From positions 124,001 through 188,000 of the forward strand of contig NZ_JMQN01000011.1 of the NCBI RefSeq assembly GCF_000705555.1: a stretch of DNA of 64,000 bases. Reading direction: 5' to 3'. The stretch's first letter is position 1, and each line of letters begins with the position of its first letter. This document shows, one piece after another, positions 1 through 10,370 of the stretch. The notes beneath the pieces were generated by a model. It worked only from the letters and a program-made list of their open reading frames with translations. It made no database searches and had not been told where the DNA came from. This DNA comes from Marinobacterium lacunae (GTDB lineage: Bacteria > Pseudomonadota > Gammaproteobacteria > Pseudomonadales > Balneatricaceae). The position numbers were made by a program, and so were the translations under genes.

Positions 1-331
1 CGGCAAAGCAGACGGGCACCAGCATCAAAATGGCGTATATGCCGGTTGGGTCGCCGCTGGAAAAACCCAAAAAGGAGAGCGCAATCAGGTCAACAACCAG
101 CTGGACGCAAAACTGCTTTGAATGCAACTCATCCCAACGGCTGATGCTGAAGCCAGAGCCAATGGCGAATACGAAATACAGAAGCGAAGCCGCTCCGAAA
201 AGGTCGGGCTGCCATATCTGTGGCAAAACGCCGGTTCCCGGTAGAACCTGCAGTGAAACCAGTAATCCACTGAGAATAACCCGGTAAAGACTGAAGAGAC
301 GTAAGGCTCTCCAATCAAGAATTTCACTCAT
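1..331 (-). CDS. pilS: PilS-type sensor histidine kinase, N-terminal part (runs off window)
   Basis: An open frame reads from an ATG at 331 to the window edge without a stop, giving 110 residues beginning MSEILDWRALRLF. It carries at least three hydrophobic segments (about residues 15-32, 45-62 and 78-108). This looks like the membrane-anchored N-terminus of PilS, the sensor kinase that with PilR controls pilin transcription in pseudomonads and relatives. The kinase domain lies outside the window, so the assignment rests on N-terminal resemblance and on the divergent pilBCD genes. Another multi-spanning membrane kinase cannot be excluded. Confidence 0.6.
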   Translation of the reverse strand, partial: MSEILDWRALRLFSLYRVILSGLLVSLQVLPGTGVLPQIWQPDLFGAASLLYFVFAIGSGFSISRWDELHSKQFCVQLVVDLIALSFLGFSSGDPTGIYAILMLVPVCFA

Positions 332-367
332 ACTGATTGACCGCGAACAATAGTTGGCTCATGGGAT

Positions 368-396
368 TTGCCAGAGTCATGGGGCTACTATAGAGT
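368..396 (+). promoter_or_regulatory. candidate sigma70 promoter for pilBCD
   Basis: TTGCCA (368-373) is followed after 17 nt by TAGAGT (391-396); an alternative -10, TATAGA, lies at 389-394. It sits between the divergent pilS start and the preferred pilB start. The -10 match is modest, so this is a weak call. Confidence 0.3.
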
Positions 397-448
397 ATTG
401 ACTCATACCCTATCCTCGGCCTGTTTGCAAAGACTTAAGGTACGGCTC

Positions 449-2161
449 TTGTCAAAAGGATTTCAACCACTTAGCGGTCTCGCCAAACGCTTGGTCAACG
501 ACGGTGCGTTCTCGGCAGAAGTGGCGATGGACGCGCTTAATCAGGCCCGTGACGCCAATAAAAGTTTTGTCAGCTTCATCATCTCCCAACGCCTTGTCAG
601 CGCACACCGTGCCGCCTGCGCCGCGTCGGAGGAGTTCGGACTGCCGTTGCTCGACCTCGATGCTTTCAGCGCTGATGCGATCCCCCAGGGGCTGATCGCC
701 GAAAACCTTATCTCGGCGCATCGCGTATTGCCGTTGATGCAGCGTGAAAACCGGTTGTTTGTCGCAATCGCCGATCCAACCAACCTTCAGGCCCTCGATG
801 AGATAAAGTTCCACACCGGCATCACCACTGAAGCGGTGATCGTCGAGGAGGATAAACTCGCCCGCCGCATCGAAGCTTTTCTGGACGGTGGATCCGAGGC
901 GCTTGAAGAGCTAGACGATGCGGATCTCGACAATATCGAGACTGAGGATACCAGCCGAAAGAAGGACGAAGAATCAGCAGAGGAAGCGGCCTCCGATGCA
1001 CCTATCGTCCGCTTCATCAACAAGGTTTTGCTCGACGCCATCAAGAATGGCGCATCCGATATCCACTTTGAGCCCTACGAGAAAACCTATCGTATCCGCT
1101 GCCGTATCGACGGTATTCTGCAGGAGGTCAGTAAACCACCAACCAACCTGGCATCCAGACTCTCTGCTCGACTCAAGGTTATGTCCAATATGGATATCGC
1201 CGAGCGACGGGTGCCGCAGGATGGTCGTATCAAGCTGAAGGTCTCGGAGAAGCGCTCAATCGACTTCCGTGTCAACACCCTGCCAACGCTTTGGGGCGAG
1301 AAGATCGTACTGCGTATTCTTGACCCGACTAGCGCCACCATCGGAGTCGATGCACTGGGCTTCGAGCCCGATCAGCGCGAGATTTACATGGCCACCCTGC
1401 AACGCCCTCAGGGGATGGTGCTGGTAACAGGCCCGACGGGTTCCGGTAAAACCGTGACCCTTTACACTGGCCTTAACATTCTCAATACCGAGGAGCGCAA
1501 CATATCCACCGCCGAAGATCCGGTCGAGATCAATATGGAGGGGATCAACCAGGTTCATGTTAACCCGAAGGTGGGGCTGACATTTGCCGAGGCGCTGCGC
1601 TCCTTCCTGCGTCAGGACCCGGATGTGGTCATGGTGGGTGAGATTCGAGATCTGGAAACCGCCGAGATAGCGATCAAGGCGGCTCAAACCGGCCATATGG
1701 TGTTATCAACGCTGCACACCAACAGTGCCCCGGAGACATTGACCCGGCTGCGCAACATGGGTGTGCCCTCCTTCAACATCGCAACCTCTGTCAGCCTCAT
1801 CATCGCGCAACGTCTAGCCAGACGTCTGTGTGAAGCGTGCAAGAAACCTGCATCTATTCCCGAGGCATCACTGATAGAGGAGGGGTTCACGCCCGATCAG
1901 ATCAAGTCGCTCCAGCTGTTCGAAGCGAACCATGACGGATGCGTGAAATGCAACCGCGGCTACAAGGGCCGCGTCGGTATCTACGAGATGCTGGTGATGA
2001 CAACCGAGATTGCCGAGTGCATCATGGAAAACGGTAACTCACTGGATATACTGCGTGTTGCACGTGAACAGGGGTTTAGAACCCTACGACAGTCAGGGCT
2101 GATGAAGGTCGCCAATGGCCTTACCAGCCTTGAAGAGATGAACAGGGTCATCAAGGTTTAA
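449..2161 (+). CDS. pilB: type IV pilus assembly ATPase PilB
   Basis: Cytoplasmic hexameric ATPase that powers pilus extension. The frame is open from 368, but I prefer the TTG at 449: AAGG lies 8 nt upstream, and the resulting 570 residues match the roughly 566 aa of Pseudomonas PilB. An N-terminal MshEN/GspE-N domain (about 1-150) precedes the AAA ATPase. Walker A GPTGSGKT lies at about residues 328-335 and the Walker B region VMVGEIRD at about 393-400. The HTNSA segment is present, as is a zinc-type tetracysteine site (CEAC near 461, CVKC near 498). pilC and pilD follow in the same direction, as in the classic pilBCD operon. Confidence 0.95.
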   Translation: MSKGFQPLSGLAKRLVNDGAFSAEVAMDALNQARDANKSFVSFIISQRLVSAHRAACAASEEFGLPLLDLDAFSADAIPQGLIAENLISAHRVLPLMQRENRLFVAIADPTNLQALDEIKFHTGITTEAVIVEEDKLARRIEAFLDGGSEALEELDDADLDNIETEDTSRKKDEESAEEAASDAPIVRFINKVLLDAIKNGASDIHFEPYEKTYRIRCRIDGILQEVSKPPTNLASRLSARLKVMSNMDIAERRVPQDGRIKLKVSEKRSIDFRVNTLPTLWGEKIVLRILDPTSATIGVDALGFEPDQREIYMATLQRPQGMVLVTGPTGSGKTVTLYTGLNILNTEERNISTAEDPVEINMEGINQVHVNPKVGLTFAEALRSFLRQDPDVVMVGEIRDLETAEIAIKAAQTGHMVLSTLHTNSAPETLTRLRNMGVPSFNIATSVSLIIAQRLARRLCEACKKPASIPEASLIEEGFTPDQIKSLQLFEANHDGCVKCNRGYKGRVGIYEMLVMTTEIAECIMENGNSLDILRVAREQGFRTLRQSGLMKVANGLTSLEEMNRVIKV

Positions 2162-2211
2162 CCCTAAACACCAAGTATCACCGAGCCAAGCAGATTAAAA
2201 GGCAACCGACT

Positions 2212-3441
2212 ATGGCAACGAAAACCAAGGAAGCTAAGCGCATTACCTTTGCCTGGCAGGGAAAAGACAAAAGCGGCAACAAGAGCAAAGGCAAAATAGA
2301 TGCTGAGAGCATTTCAGCTGCCAAGACTCTGCTGCGAAAACAGGGCATCAGCCCGTCGAAGGTTGCCAAGGATCGTGCCGGCTTGTTCGGCGGTGGACGA
2401 AACAAGCCAATCAAAGCACTGGATATCGCATTTTTCACCCGCCAGATGGCCACCATGATGAAAGCGGGTGTGCCACTGATTCAGGGCCTCGAAATCGTGG
2501 GTAACGGCGCCGAAAAAGTAAAACTCAAGGAGATGATCGGTAAAATCCGCAGTGATGTCAGCAGCGGTACCGACTTCTCAACCGCTCTGTCCCGCCACCC
2601 TGAACACTTTGACGATCTGTTCTGCAGCCTGGTTCAAGCGGGTGAAGCCTCCGGTCAGCTGGAAACCATGCTTGATCGCGTTGCCACCTACAAAGAGAAG
2701 ATTGAATCACTCAAGGCTAAGATAAAGAAGGCGCTTACCTACCCGACCGCCGTTGTCATCGTAGCAATCATCGTCACCGCAATCCTGCTGGTTAAGGTAG
2801 TCCCCGTATTCGATGATGTTTTCAGTAGCTTCGGTGCTGAACTGCCTGCCTTTACACTCTGGGTGATTGGACTCTCTGAAATAGCACAGCAGTATTGGTT
2901 TTTCGTACTGCTAGGGATGATTGCGGCAACCGTGGCTTTTATAAAGGCACGCCAGAAATCGGAGAAGTTTTCCGACTTTGTCGATCGAACGATGCTCAAA
3001 ATCCCTATTATCGGACCCATTATTAAAGAGGCCATTATCGCCCGCTTTGCACGTACCCTTGCCACCACCTTCGCAGCAGGTGTCCCCTTGGTGCAGGCAC
3101 TGGACTCTACCGCAGGTGCCGCGGGCAACGTGGTATACCGAAACGCCACCTTACAGATACGAAACGGGGTCTCCACCGGTCAATCTCTGACAAACGCCAT
3201 AACTATGACCGGTGTATTCCCCGTCATGGTGGTGCAAATGGTTTCCATAGGGGAGGAAGCCGGTTCTCTCGATATGATGCTTGACAAGGTTGCCAGCTTC
3301 TACGAGGAAGCGGTCGATAATGCTGTCGATAACCTCTCCAGTCTACTGGAGCCTATGATCATGGCGATTCTCGGCGTTCTCGTTGGCGGCTTGGTAATCG
3401 CGATGTACCTGCCGATCTTCCAGCTGGGTAACGTTGTTTAA
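2212..3441 (+). CDS. pilC: type IV pilus inner-membrane platform protein PilC
   Basis: A 409-residue type II secretion F family protein. PilC is the polytopic inner-membrane platform on which PilB (extension) and PilT (retraction) act. Two homologous T2SF domains are visible (about residues 75-200 and 280-400), each starting with an FxRQxATM/FARTLATT-like segment followed by ...AGVPLxQAL. Hydrophobic helices lie near 180-200, 225-245 and 380-402. The length is normal for the family. It begins 50 nt after pilB and ends 15 nt before pilD, so it is cotranscribed with both. Confidence 0.95.
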   Translation: MATKTKEAKRITFAWQGKDKSGNKSKGKIDAESISAAKTLLRKQGISPSKVAKDRAGLFGGGRNKPIKALDIAFFTRQMATMMKAGVPLIQGLEIVGNGAEKVKLKEMIGKIRSDVSSGTDFSTALSRHPEHFDDLFCSLVQAGEASGQLETMLDRVATYKEKIESLKAKIKKALTYPTAVVIVAIIVTAILLVKVVPVFDDVFSSFGAELPAFTLWVIGLSEIAQQYWFFVLLGMIAATVAFIKARQKSEKFSDFVDRTMLKIPIIGPIIKEAIIARFARTLATTFAAGVPLVQALDSTAGAAGNVVYRNATLQIRNGVSTGQSLTNAITMTGVFPVMVVQMVSIGEEAGSLDMMLDKVASFYEEAVDNAVDNLSSLLEPMIMAILGVLVGGLVIAMYLPIFQLGNVV

Positions 3442-3456
3442 GAGGCTCAAGTCAGC

Positions 3457-4317
3457 TTGTCTTCACTGATCGATATCCTTTCATTTCCCGGGGCTGTCAC
3501 CTTCGTGACAGCCCTGATTTTATCCCTCATGGTCGGCAGCTTTCTAAACGTCGTCATCTACCGTTTACCGGTGATGATGGAGTTGGAATGGAAAGCTCAG
3601 ACCGCTGAAGGCACCGGTTCCGACAGTGAACCGTTCAACCTTGCGACCCCCGCCTCGCGCTGCAACCATTGCGGGCATCTGATTCGCTGGTATGAAAATA
3701 TTCCTATACTCAGCTATATCATGCTTAAAGGCAGGTGCAGCGGTTGCGGTAATAGCATATCCCTGCGCTACCCTGCTATTGAGTTGCTGACGGGGCTAGT
3801 CGGTGGCTTCATCGGCTGGCATTTCGGGTTGGGCTGGCAGGGCGCAGGCCTGCTAGTCCTGACATGGACATTTATCGCGCTGACCTTTATCGATATTGAC
3901 CACCAGCTACTGCCCGATCGCCTGACACTGCCGTTGCTATGGCTTGGTTTACTGCTGAATACCCAAGACACCTTTACCTCGCTGGAACATGCCGTATTCG
4001 GTGCCGCAGCCGGCTATCTGGTGTTATGGAGTGTGTACTGGGCCTTTAAGCTGCTCACCGGCAAAGAGGGTATGGGATACGGCGACTTCAAACTGCTGGC
4101 CGCAATCGGCGCATGGGGAGGTGTCGAGGTATTGCCCCTGACAATTCTGCTCTCCTCCGTTGTCGGCGTGGTGCTCGCGTTAACACTGATGGCTGCAAAA
4201 CGCCATCAAGCGTCCAACCCGCTGCCTTTCGGACCCTATCTGGCGATAGCGGGCTGGATCGCATTGATCTGGGGAGAGCCGATCAATAACTGGTATCTGG
4301 GAATGCTGCTGATCTGA
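3457..4317 (+). CDS. pilD: prepilin leader peptidase / N-methyltransferase PilD
   Basis: Inner-membrane aspartic protease that cleaves the leader of type IV pilins and pseudopilins and N-methylates the new N-terminus. The protein has 286 residues with a TTG start. It shows the N-terminal GSFLNVVIYRLP motif and the cytoplasmic zinc loop with two CxxC pairs (CNHC...CSGC). Both catalytic aspartates are in their usual settings, FIDIDHQLLPD and GYGDFKLLAA. About seven further hydrophobic segments follow. It is the last gene of pilBCD and converges on yacG. Confidence 0.95.
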   Translation: MSSLIDILSFPGAVTFVTALILSLMVGSFLNVVIYRLPVMMELEWKAQTAEGTGSDSEPFNLATPASRCNHCGHLIRWYENIPILSYIMLKGRCSGCGNSISLRYPAIELLTGLVGGFIGWHFGLGWQGAGLLVLTWTFIALTFIDIDHQLLPDRLTLPLLWLGLLLNTQDTFTSLEHAVFGAAAGYLVLWSVYWAFKLLTGKEGMGYGDFKLLAAIGAWGGVEVLPLTILLSSVVGVVLALTLMAAKRHQASNPLPFGPYLAIAGWIALIWGEPINNWYLGMLLI

Positions 4318-4339
4318 ATGCAATCAGTGCATCCTAGAT

Positions 4340-4573
4340 TCAGTGCAACTTGGGCGTGAAGACCTGCTCTTCCAGGTCCAGCCCCGTACTGTAGTCATCC
4401 ATACTGGGCTCTACCGGGATCTGATAACCTTCGCTGGCCCACTCCCCGAGATCGATCAGCCGACAGCGCTTGCTGCAGAACGGACGAAAGGGATTTTCGG
4501 GGCTGTACAGCGAGGGCTTACCACACTGCGGACAATCGACGGCCTTGGCCATCGGTTTTGACTTAGCACTCAT
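4340..4573 (-). CDS. yacG: DNA gyrase inhibitor YacG (zinc-binding)
   Basis: A 77-residue protein with the YacG four-cysteine zinc site: C14 and C17 (CPQC), then C33 and C37 (FCSKRC), followed by [16 protein letters not shown], which is strongly conserved in the family. E. coli YacG binds GyrB and inhibits gyrase. The ATG overlaps the coaE stop by 4 nt (ATGA), implying translational coupling. The acidic tail after residue 55 is variable in the family. Confidence 0.93.
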   Translation of the reverse strand: MSAKSKPMAKAVDCPQCGKPSLYSPENPFRPFCSKRCRLIDLGEWASEGYQIPVEPSMDDYSTGLDLEEQVFTPKLH

Positions 4574-5181
4574 ATTTTATCTCCAGCCTTCTGAAGCAAG
4601 GCTTTATGCACACTCTCAACCTGAGCCCTGAGCTGATCAAAATCACCGCCATTGTCGATCAGATAGTCAGCGCGGTCACACCGCTCCTGTCTTGGCATCT
4701 GAGCCGCCAGTATACGCTCTACCTGTTGACGGTCGACCCCGTCCCTGGAGATGGTTCTTTGTAACTGGGTTTGCTCATCAACATCAACGACCACAATCAG
4801 ATCAACCAATTGCGACTGACCACTCTCGATCAACAGTGGCGATACCAGGATCAGGTAGTCATGCCCCTGTTGCGATAACTGCTCAACGATACGCTGCCGA
4901 ATCAACGGGTGCAGCAGCGCTTCAAGCCACCGCTTCTGTTCGGCGTCATCAAAGATAATCTCACGCAGCCGGGCACGATTGAGCTGTCCATTATCCAAAA
5001 GCAGTTCAGCACCGAAATGGTCGGCAATGCTCGAAAGTGCTGCCGAGCCCGGCTCTACCACCTCTCGCGCCACGACGTCAGCATCGACAATGGGCACCCC
5101 CATCTCGGCAAACAGGCGAGCGGCCGCACTTTTTCCACTACCTATACCACCTGTCAGCCCTACCTTCAAAACGCCGCTCAT
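4570..5181 (-). CDS. coaE: dephospho-CoA kinase
   Basis: Phosphorylates the ribose 3'-OH of dephospho-CoA, the last step of coenzyme A synthesis. The 203-residue form starts at the ATG at 5181. This start overlaps the stop of the upstream gene by one base (TAATG) and gives the normal CoaE length. A longer in-frame extension to 5238 exists but lies inside the upstream gene. The P-loop [11 protein letters not shown] is at residues 8-18, followed by [10 protein letters not shown], where the first Asp is the likely catalytic base. It is coupled to yacG downstream. Confidence 0.94.
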   Translation of the reverse strand: MSGVLKVGLTGGIGSGKSAAARLFAEMGVPIVDADVVAREVVEPGSAALSSIADHFGAELLLDNGQLNRARLREIIFDDAEQKRWLEALLHPLIRQRIVEQLSQQGHDYLILVSPLLIESGQSQLVDLIVVVDVDEQTQLQRTISRDGVDRQQVERILAAQMPRQERCDRADYLIDNGGDFDQLRAQVESVHKALLQKAGDKI

Positions 5182-6149
5182 TAAAACCTGCCCCACCAGG
5201 AAGAGATAGACGCCACGCCCTGAGCGCCATGATTCCACGCTTCCTGAAGATCCTCATCGGACAGGCCACCAAGGGCGTATATCGGCATTGTGGACTGCTC
5301 CGTTAACTGCCAGAACTGATTCCACCCTAACACTGGTGCTCCCGGATGAGAGGCTGTGGGAGCGACAGGCGACAGGGTGACAAAATCAGCCCCCAGCTGC
5401 GCTGCCCGATCCAGTTCCTCCTGGTTGTGGCAGGATGCACTGAGCCAACGACCGAAAAACTGCGACCGCGTATGCAGCGATTTCAATCGACGTGCACTCA
5501 AGTGTAAGCGGTCAGCACCCAGCGTATTTGCCAGTTCCAGAGAGCTATTCAGCACCAGCGCTATACCGCACTCCTCACACACATCGAGCAGGCGATAGTA
5601 GCAACGAGAAAACGCCTCATCGTCCAGCTCAGGCGCTCTCAACATGACCAGACTATCAGCAGGCAGTTGCCGTATCCGTCTTACCAGCTCGGCTTCATAC
5701 TGATCGGAAGAAGCGCCAAGTTCAGCGATATTACCAGTGATAAATAGCCGATCCGGCAGACGTGCGGCGCTGACAATCGGCGTATTTGCAGCTGGAAACT
5801 CGAAATCGACCAGCGCAGAAGGCGCCACCCAACGTATGGGCTGCCCCTCCCGGCCATGAGCTTCGCCGCTAAACCGCTCGACGCGCCATACATCCAGCAG
5901 AACCGATTTGTCAGCATAGTGGTGAGTGATACGGATCTGGGGACGGGCACTCTCGACCTGAATACCCAGCTCTTCATCCAGCTCCCGGGCAAGCGCGCTC
6001 TCAACGGCTTCGCCCTTTTCAACCTTGCCGCCGGGAAACTCCCACAGGCCGCCCTGATGCTGCGATGCATCGCGGCGGGCGATCAATACACGACCTTCTG
6101 AGTCGACAATGATCGCCGCGGCGACATGGACCAACTTCATCTCAGGCAT
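5181..6149 (-). CDS. mutT: Nudix hydrolase MutT fused to a ThiE-like domain
   Basis: A 322-residue two-domain protein. Residues 1-130 are a MutT-type Nudix domain with a complete Nudix box at 41-63 (G-x5-E-x7-RELDEELGI), expected to hydrolyse 8-oxo-dGTP. Residues about 140-320 resemble a thiamine-phosphate synthase/TenI barrel: LFITGN, LHLSARR, SCHNQEELDRAAQLGADFV (cf. SCH in ThiE) and ALGGLSDEDL. Its first strand and phosphate-binding motifs look degenerate, so thiamine synthesis is not implied. Fusions of this type are known in gammaproteobacteria. It sits 5 nt after argJ and overlaps coaE by 1 nt. Confidence 0.88.
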   Translation of the reverse strand: MPEMKLVHVAAAIIVDSEGRVLIARRDASQHQGGLWEFPGGKVEKGEAVESALARELDEELGIQVESARPQIRITHHYADKSVLLDVWRVERFSGEAHGREGQPIRWVAPSALVDFEFPAANTPIVSAARLPDRLFITGNIAELGASSDQYEAELVRRIRQLPADSLVMLRAPELDDEAFSRCYYRLLDVCEECGIALVLNSSLELANTLGADRLHLSARRLKSLHTRSQFFGRWLSASCHNQEELDRAAQLGADFVTLSPVAPTASHPGAPVLGWNQFWQLTEQSTMPIYALGGLSDEDLQEAWNHGAQGVASISSWWGRF

Positions 6150-6154
6150 AACAA

Positions 6155-7372
6155 TCAGCTGCGGTAATCCGCATTGATGTGTACATACTCTGTAGACAGA
6201 TCTGTCGTCCAGACAGACTCGCGTACATCACCTCGCTTGAGCACGACATGGATCAGAATCTCTTCACCATCCATGACCTTCTGGCCCTGCTCCTCGGTAT
6301 AGCTCACCGCACGGCCACCCTTTTCGACGATACAGACATCGTTCAGATAGATTTCCAGTGCATCGAGGTCGAGATTTTCCACGCCCGCACGTCCGACACA
6401 GGCCAAAATACGTCCCCAGTTCGGATCAGAGGCGTAGAGCGCAGTCTTGACCAATGGAGAGTGCGCAATGGTATAAGCAACCTGCAACGCCTCGTCAACG
6501 CTTGCGGCCTGCTCGACACGCACCTCGACAAACTTGGTCGCACCCTCACCGTCACGCACAATCGCCTGAGCCAGAGTCAGCATGATTCGGTTCAATGCAG
6601 ACACAAACAACTCGGACAGCTCAACGTTATCGGCCGCTACCTGCACACCGCTTCGTCCGGTGGCCACCAAAATACAGGAGTCGTTGGTGGAGGTATCGCC
6701 GTCGATGGTGATGCGGTTGAATGACCTGTCAGCCGCTTCAGACAACCACTGCTGAAGCTGTGATTGCTCCACTGCCGCATCGGTAGCGACGTATCCAAGC
6801 ATGGTCGCCATATTGGGCATAATCATGCCGGCACCCTTGGAGATACCGGTCAAGGTAACCGTTTTGCCCTGATACTCGAACTGCTCGCATGCCGCTTTTG
6901 CACGCGTATCGGTGGTCATAATGCCGTGAGCAGCGTTAAGCCAGTTTTCCTCGTTCAAGTCAGCCTTGGCTGCATCAAGTGCAGAAACAATCTTATCCAC
7001 AGGCAGAGGCTCACCGATGACACCGGTCGAGAAAGGCAGCACCGCTTCACGATCAACACCCGTCTTAGCCGCCACAGCATCGCAACAACGAATCGCATCC
7101 GCCATACCCTTTTCACCGGTACCGGCATTTGCGTTTCCGGTATTCACCAGGAGATAGCGAACAGGGCCGGCCGCCAGGTGCTTTTTGGACAGAGTGACGG
7201 GCGCTGCACAGAAGGCATTTTTGGTAAACACGCCCGCGACTGATGCGCCTTCACAAAGCTCCATCAGCACAACATCGCGGCGTCCCGGCTTTTTGATACC
7301 GGCACTGGCGACACCAATGCGAAAACCCTCGACAGGTTTCAATTCAGGAAGAGTATCGGGACCTACAGCCAT
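6155..7372 (-). CDS. argJ: bifunctional glutamate N-acetyltransferase / ornithine acetyltransferase
   Basis: Recycles the acetyl group from N-acetylornithine to glutamate in arginine synthesis; bifunctional members also use acetyl-CoA. The protein has 405 residues and the family autoproteolysis site at NMA-TML, with Thr190 as the predicted new N-terminal nucleophile of the beta chain. The preceding KGAGMIMPN and the TTDT segment are also typical. Bifunctionality is inferred from family habit, not shown by sequence. A terminator-like hairpin separates it from secA, so it probably has its own promoter. Confidence 0.94.
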   Translation of the reverse strand: MAVGPDTLPELKPVEGFRIGVASAGIKKPGRRDVVLMELCEGASVAGVFTKNAFCAAPVTLSKKHLAAGPVRYLLVNTGNANAGTGEKGMADAIRCCDAVAAKTGVDREAVLPFSTGVIGEPLPVDKIVSALDAAKADLNEENWLNAAHGIMTTDTRAKAACEQFEYQGKTVTLTGISKGAGMIMPNMATMLGYVATDAAVEQSQLQQWLSEAADRSFNRITIDGDTSTNDSCILVATGRSGVQVAADNVELSELFVSALNRIMLTLAQAIVRDGEGATKFVEVRVEQAASVDEALQVAYTIAHSPLVKTALYASDPNWGRILACVGRAGVENLDLDALEIYLNDVCIVEKGGRAVSYTEEQGQKVMDGEEILIHVVLKRGDVRESVWTTDLSTEYVHINADYRS

Positions 7373-7390
7373 CTAACTATACCTCTCAGG

Positions 7391-7416
7391 GCAAAAAAGC
7401 AGCCGGAGCTGCTTTA
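7391..7416 (-). terminator. intrinsic terminator after secA
   Basis: Read on the minus strand, a 7-bp stem AAGCAGC / GCTGCTT with loop TCCG is followed by a run of T (7393-7398). It lies 30 nt beyond the secA stop and just before argJ. Confidence 0.7.
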
Positions 7417-7445
7417 GAATGTAGTGAAAAAACCGTGCACGGCGG

Positions 7446-10199
7446 TCAGAGACGGCCGTGACACTGTTTGTATTTCTTACCAGAGCCACAGGGGCAGGGG
7501 TCGTTGCGTCCCACCTTTGGCTGGTCGCGCACAACGGTGCTTACACCTGATTCTTCGGCGGCAGCCGCGGCTTGCGCCTGCCCACCCTGCTCATCGGCTA
7601 CTGCCGACGTCTGAGCATGCTGGAAATCCATCTTTTGACGCTCGGCCTGCTCGCGACGCTCACGCTCCATCGCTTCGACATCCTCAGGCTGACGGACCTG
7701 AACATGGCTGAGAATACGGATTACGTCGCGCTTGATATTCTCAAGCAGGTTCTGGAACAGGTTGAATGCTTCGCGCTTGTACTCCTGCTTGGGATTTTTC
7801 TGGGCATAACCGCGCAGATGAATCCCCTGACGCAACAGATCCATGGTTTGCAGGTGCTCTTTCCAGAGTGTGTCGATCACCTGCAACATCACCTGTTTCT
7901 CGAACATGCGCATGGTTTCGGCGCCGACAAGCTCCTCCTTGGCACGATACGCTCCCACGATCGCCTCATGAATGCGTTCCCGCAGCGGCTCCTCATGAAG
8001 TGAGTCGTCCTCATCCAACCACTGCCGCACGGGAAGCTTCACGGCGAAGTCAGCCTCAAGAGACTTCTCCAGCCCAGCGATATCCCAGGTCTCTTCCAGA
8101 CTCTGCGGCGGCACGAATTCGTCGATCAGCTTGTCGATCACTTCGGTGCGGACCGCTTCGACAGTGTCGGATATATCATCGGTCGCCATCAGCTGATTAC
8201 GCTGATCGTAGACCACTGAACGCTGGTCGTTGGATACGTCGTCATACTCAAGCAGCGTTTTACGAATATCGAAGTTGCGTCCTTCTACTTTACGCTGGGC
8301 TTTTTCGATCGCGTTGCTGACCATCTTGTGCTCGATTGCTTCGCCCTTCTCCATGCCGAGTGCCTGCATGAACTGGCGCACGCGATCGGAGGCGAAGATA
8401 CGCATCAGATCGTCCTCGAGCGAGAGGAAGAAACGGGATGACCCTGGATCGCCCTGACGCCCCGCACGACCACGCAGCTGGTTATCGATGCGGCGTGACT
8501 CATGACGTTCGGTACCGATGATATGCAAACCACCGGCCTCAATTACGATATCGTGGCGCTTGCGCCACTCCTGAGTCGCTTCATCCACCTGAGCCTGAGA
8601 ATCACTATCCTCAAGCGCTTCAAGTTCAGCCTCTAGCTTACCGCCTAGCTTGATATCGGTACCGCGTCCCGCCATGTTGGTCGCGATAGTGACCGCCCCC
8701 GGACGCCCTGCTTCAGCGATAATCTCCGCTTCACGGCCATGATTCTTGGCGTTGAGCACGTTGTGGGCAATGCCTTCTCGCTTGAGCAGCGCGGAGATCA
8801 ACTCAGAGGACTCCACCGATGCCGTACCCACCAGCACAGGTCGATTGTTTTCCTGGCAGTGGCGGATCTCCTTGACGATCGCCTGGTACTTCTCCTCCAT
8901 GGTCAGATAGACCAGATCGTTGTAATCGATACGCGCTACCGGTCGATTGGTCGGAATCACGACCACGTCCAGACCGTAGATCTGACGCAATTCGAACGCC
9001 TCAGTATCAGCGGTACCGGTCATACCGGAGAGCTTTTCGTACAAACGGAAGTAGTTCTGGAAGGTGGTGGATGCCAGCGTCTGACTCTCCTGCTGGATAC
9101 CCACACCCTCTTTCGCTTCTACGGCCTGATGCAGACCTTCAGACCAGCGACGTCCGGGCATGATACGCCCGGTGTGCTCGTCGACGATCACCACCTGACC
9201 ATTCTGAACGATGTAATCCTTGTCGCGCTGGAATAGATAATGGGCGCGCAGCCCTGCCAGCACATGGTGCAGAAGGTTAAGGTTTTGCGGCGCATACAGG
9301 CTCTCGCCCTCTTGCAGCAGACCGGCCTCGATCAGCAGGTCTTCCACCAGCTGATGACCGGCCTCGGTGAGTTCGACGCTGCGGTTCTTTTCATCGACCG
9401 CGAAATGCTCTTCAACCACCTGCTCGGTGTCTTTCGGGTCTATTTCACCGTGGAACTGCTTGAGACGCGGTATCAGTTGATTGATCGCCTGATAGGTCGC
9501 TGAGCTATCCTCGGCAGGGCCCGAGATGATCAACGGCGTACGCGCTTCGTCGATCAGGATGGAGTCCACTTCGTCGACAACCGCGTAGTTGAATTCGCGC
9601 TGAACCTTGTCGCTAACGCTGAAAGCCATGTTATCGCGAAGGTAGTCGAAGCCGAATTCGTTATTGGTACCGTAGGTGATATCACAATTGTACGCAGCTC
9701 GCTTTTCCTCCTGACTCTGGCCAGAAAGGATCACGCCGACCGTAAGACCCAGGGCTTCATAAAGCGGACGCATCCACTCGGCATCACGGCTGGCGAGGTA
9801 GTCGTTCACGGTGACCACATGAACGCCCTTGCCCGGCAATGCGTTCAGGTATACCGCCAGCGTTGCCACCAGCGTTTTACCCTCACCGGTGCGCATCTCT
9901 GCAACCTTGCCGTCATGCAATGACATACCACCGATCATCTGAACATCAAAGTGGCGCATGCCCATCACACGCTTGGACACTTCTCGCGCATTGGCAAAGG
10001 CTTCCGGCAGCAACTGATCCAGCGACTCACCGTCCTCAAAACGTTTCCGGAAGCTTCCAGTCAGCGCCTTGAGTTCTTCATCAGAGAGTTTTTCATACTC
10101 CGGCTCGAGCGCATTGATCTGCTTAACGATCCGCCCCATCCGTTTCAGTTCGCGTTCGTTTTTACTTCCGAATACTTTCTTGAGTAGTGATGTCAGCAT
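7446..10199 (-). CDS. secA: preprotein translocase ATPase SecA
   Basis: Motor ATPase that pushes secretory proteins through SecYEG. The protein has 917 residues. It shows Walker A GEGKT at 105-109, the DEVDS helicase-type motif II (about 210), a preprotein cross-linking domain, helicase motif VI ([11 protein letters not shown]) and a C-terminal zinc/SecB-binding tail, [14 protein letters not shown]. The Ala/Gln-rich linker before the tail is variable in the family. lpxC lies upstream with a 241-nt gap that holds a terminator and a likely secA promoter. I see no secM-like arrest gene in that gap, unlike enterics. Confidence 0.98.
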   Translation of the reverse strand: MLTSLLKKVFGSKNERELKRMGRIVKQINALEPEYEKLSDEELKALTGSFRKRFEDGESLDQLLPEAFANAREVSKRVMGMRHFDVQMIGGMSLHDGKVAEMRTGEGKTLVATLAVYLNALPGKGVHVVTVNDYLASRDAEWMRPLYEALGLTVGVILSGQSQEEKRAAYNCDITYGTNNEFGFDYLRDNMAFSVSDKVQREFNYAVVDEVDSILIDEARTPLIISGPAEDSSATYQAINQLIPRLKQFHGEIDPKDTEQVVEEHFAVDEKNRSVELTEAGHQLVEDLLIEAGLLQEGESLYAPQNLNLLHHVLAGLRAHYLFQRDKDYIVQNGQVVIVDEHTGRIMPGRRWSEGLHQAVEAKEGVGIQQESQTLASTTFQNYFRLYEKLSGMTGTADTEAFELRQIYGLDVVVIPTNRPVARIDYNDLVYLTMEEKYQAIVKEIRHCQENNRPVLVGTASVESSELISALLKREGIAHNVLNAKNHGREAEIIAEAGRPGAVTIATNMAGRGTDIKLGGKLEAELEALEDSDSQAQVDEATQEWRKRHDIVIEAGGLHIIGTERHESRRIDNQLRGRAGRQGDPGSSRFFLSLEDDLMRIFASDRVRQFMQALGMEKGEAIEHKMVSNAIEKAQRKVEGRNFDIRKTLLEYDDVSNDQRSVVYDQRNQLMATDDISDTVEAVRTEVIDKLIDEFVPPQSLEETWDIAGLEKSLEADFAVKLPVRQWLDEDDSLHEEPLRERIHEAIVGAYRAKEELVGAETMRMFEKQVMLQVIDTLWKEHLQTMDLLRQGIHLRGYAQKNPKQEYKREAFNLFQNLLENIKRDVIRILSHVQVRQPEDVEAMERERREQAERQKMDFQHAQTSAVADEQGGQAQAAAAAEESGVSTVVRDQPKVGRNDPCPCGSGKKYKQCHGRL

Positions 10200-10284
10200 A
10201 ATTCGACTTTTAACCGGTTGAATGCAAAGCGGATCGGGCTCATCCCGAGCAGAGTCTGCATGACTGGATTAACGGGACATTCTA

Positions 10285-10314
10285 CCTATATTGGGCCGGA
10301 TATTAGAATGCCAA
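10285..10314 (-). promoter_or_regulatory. candidate secA promoter
   Basis: On the minus strand TTGGCA (10314-10309) and TATAGG (10290-10285) are spaced 18 nt, about 86 nt upstream of the secA ATG and downstream of the lpxC terminator. Confidence 0.4.
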
Positions 10315-10370
10315 GTGTTGAATAAAAAACTGTGACGCAACCGAGACAGCCTGCTTTTGACTTCAGGCAA

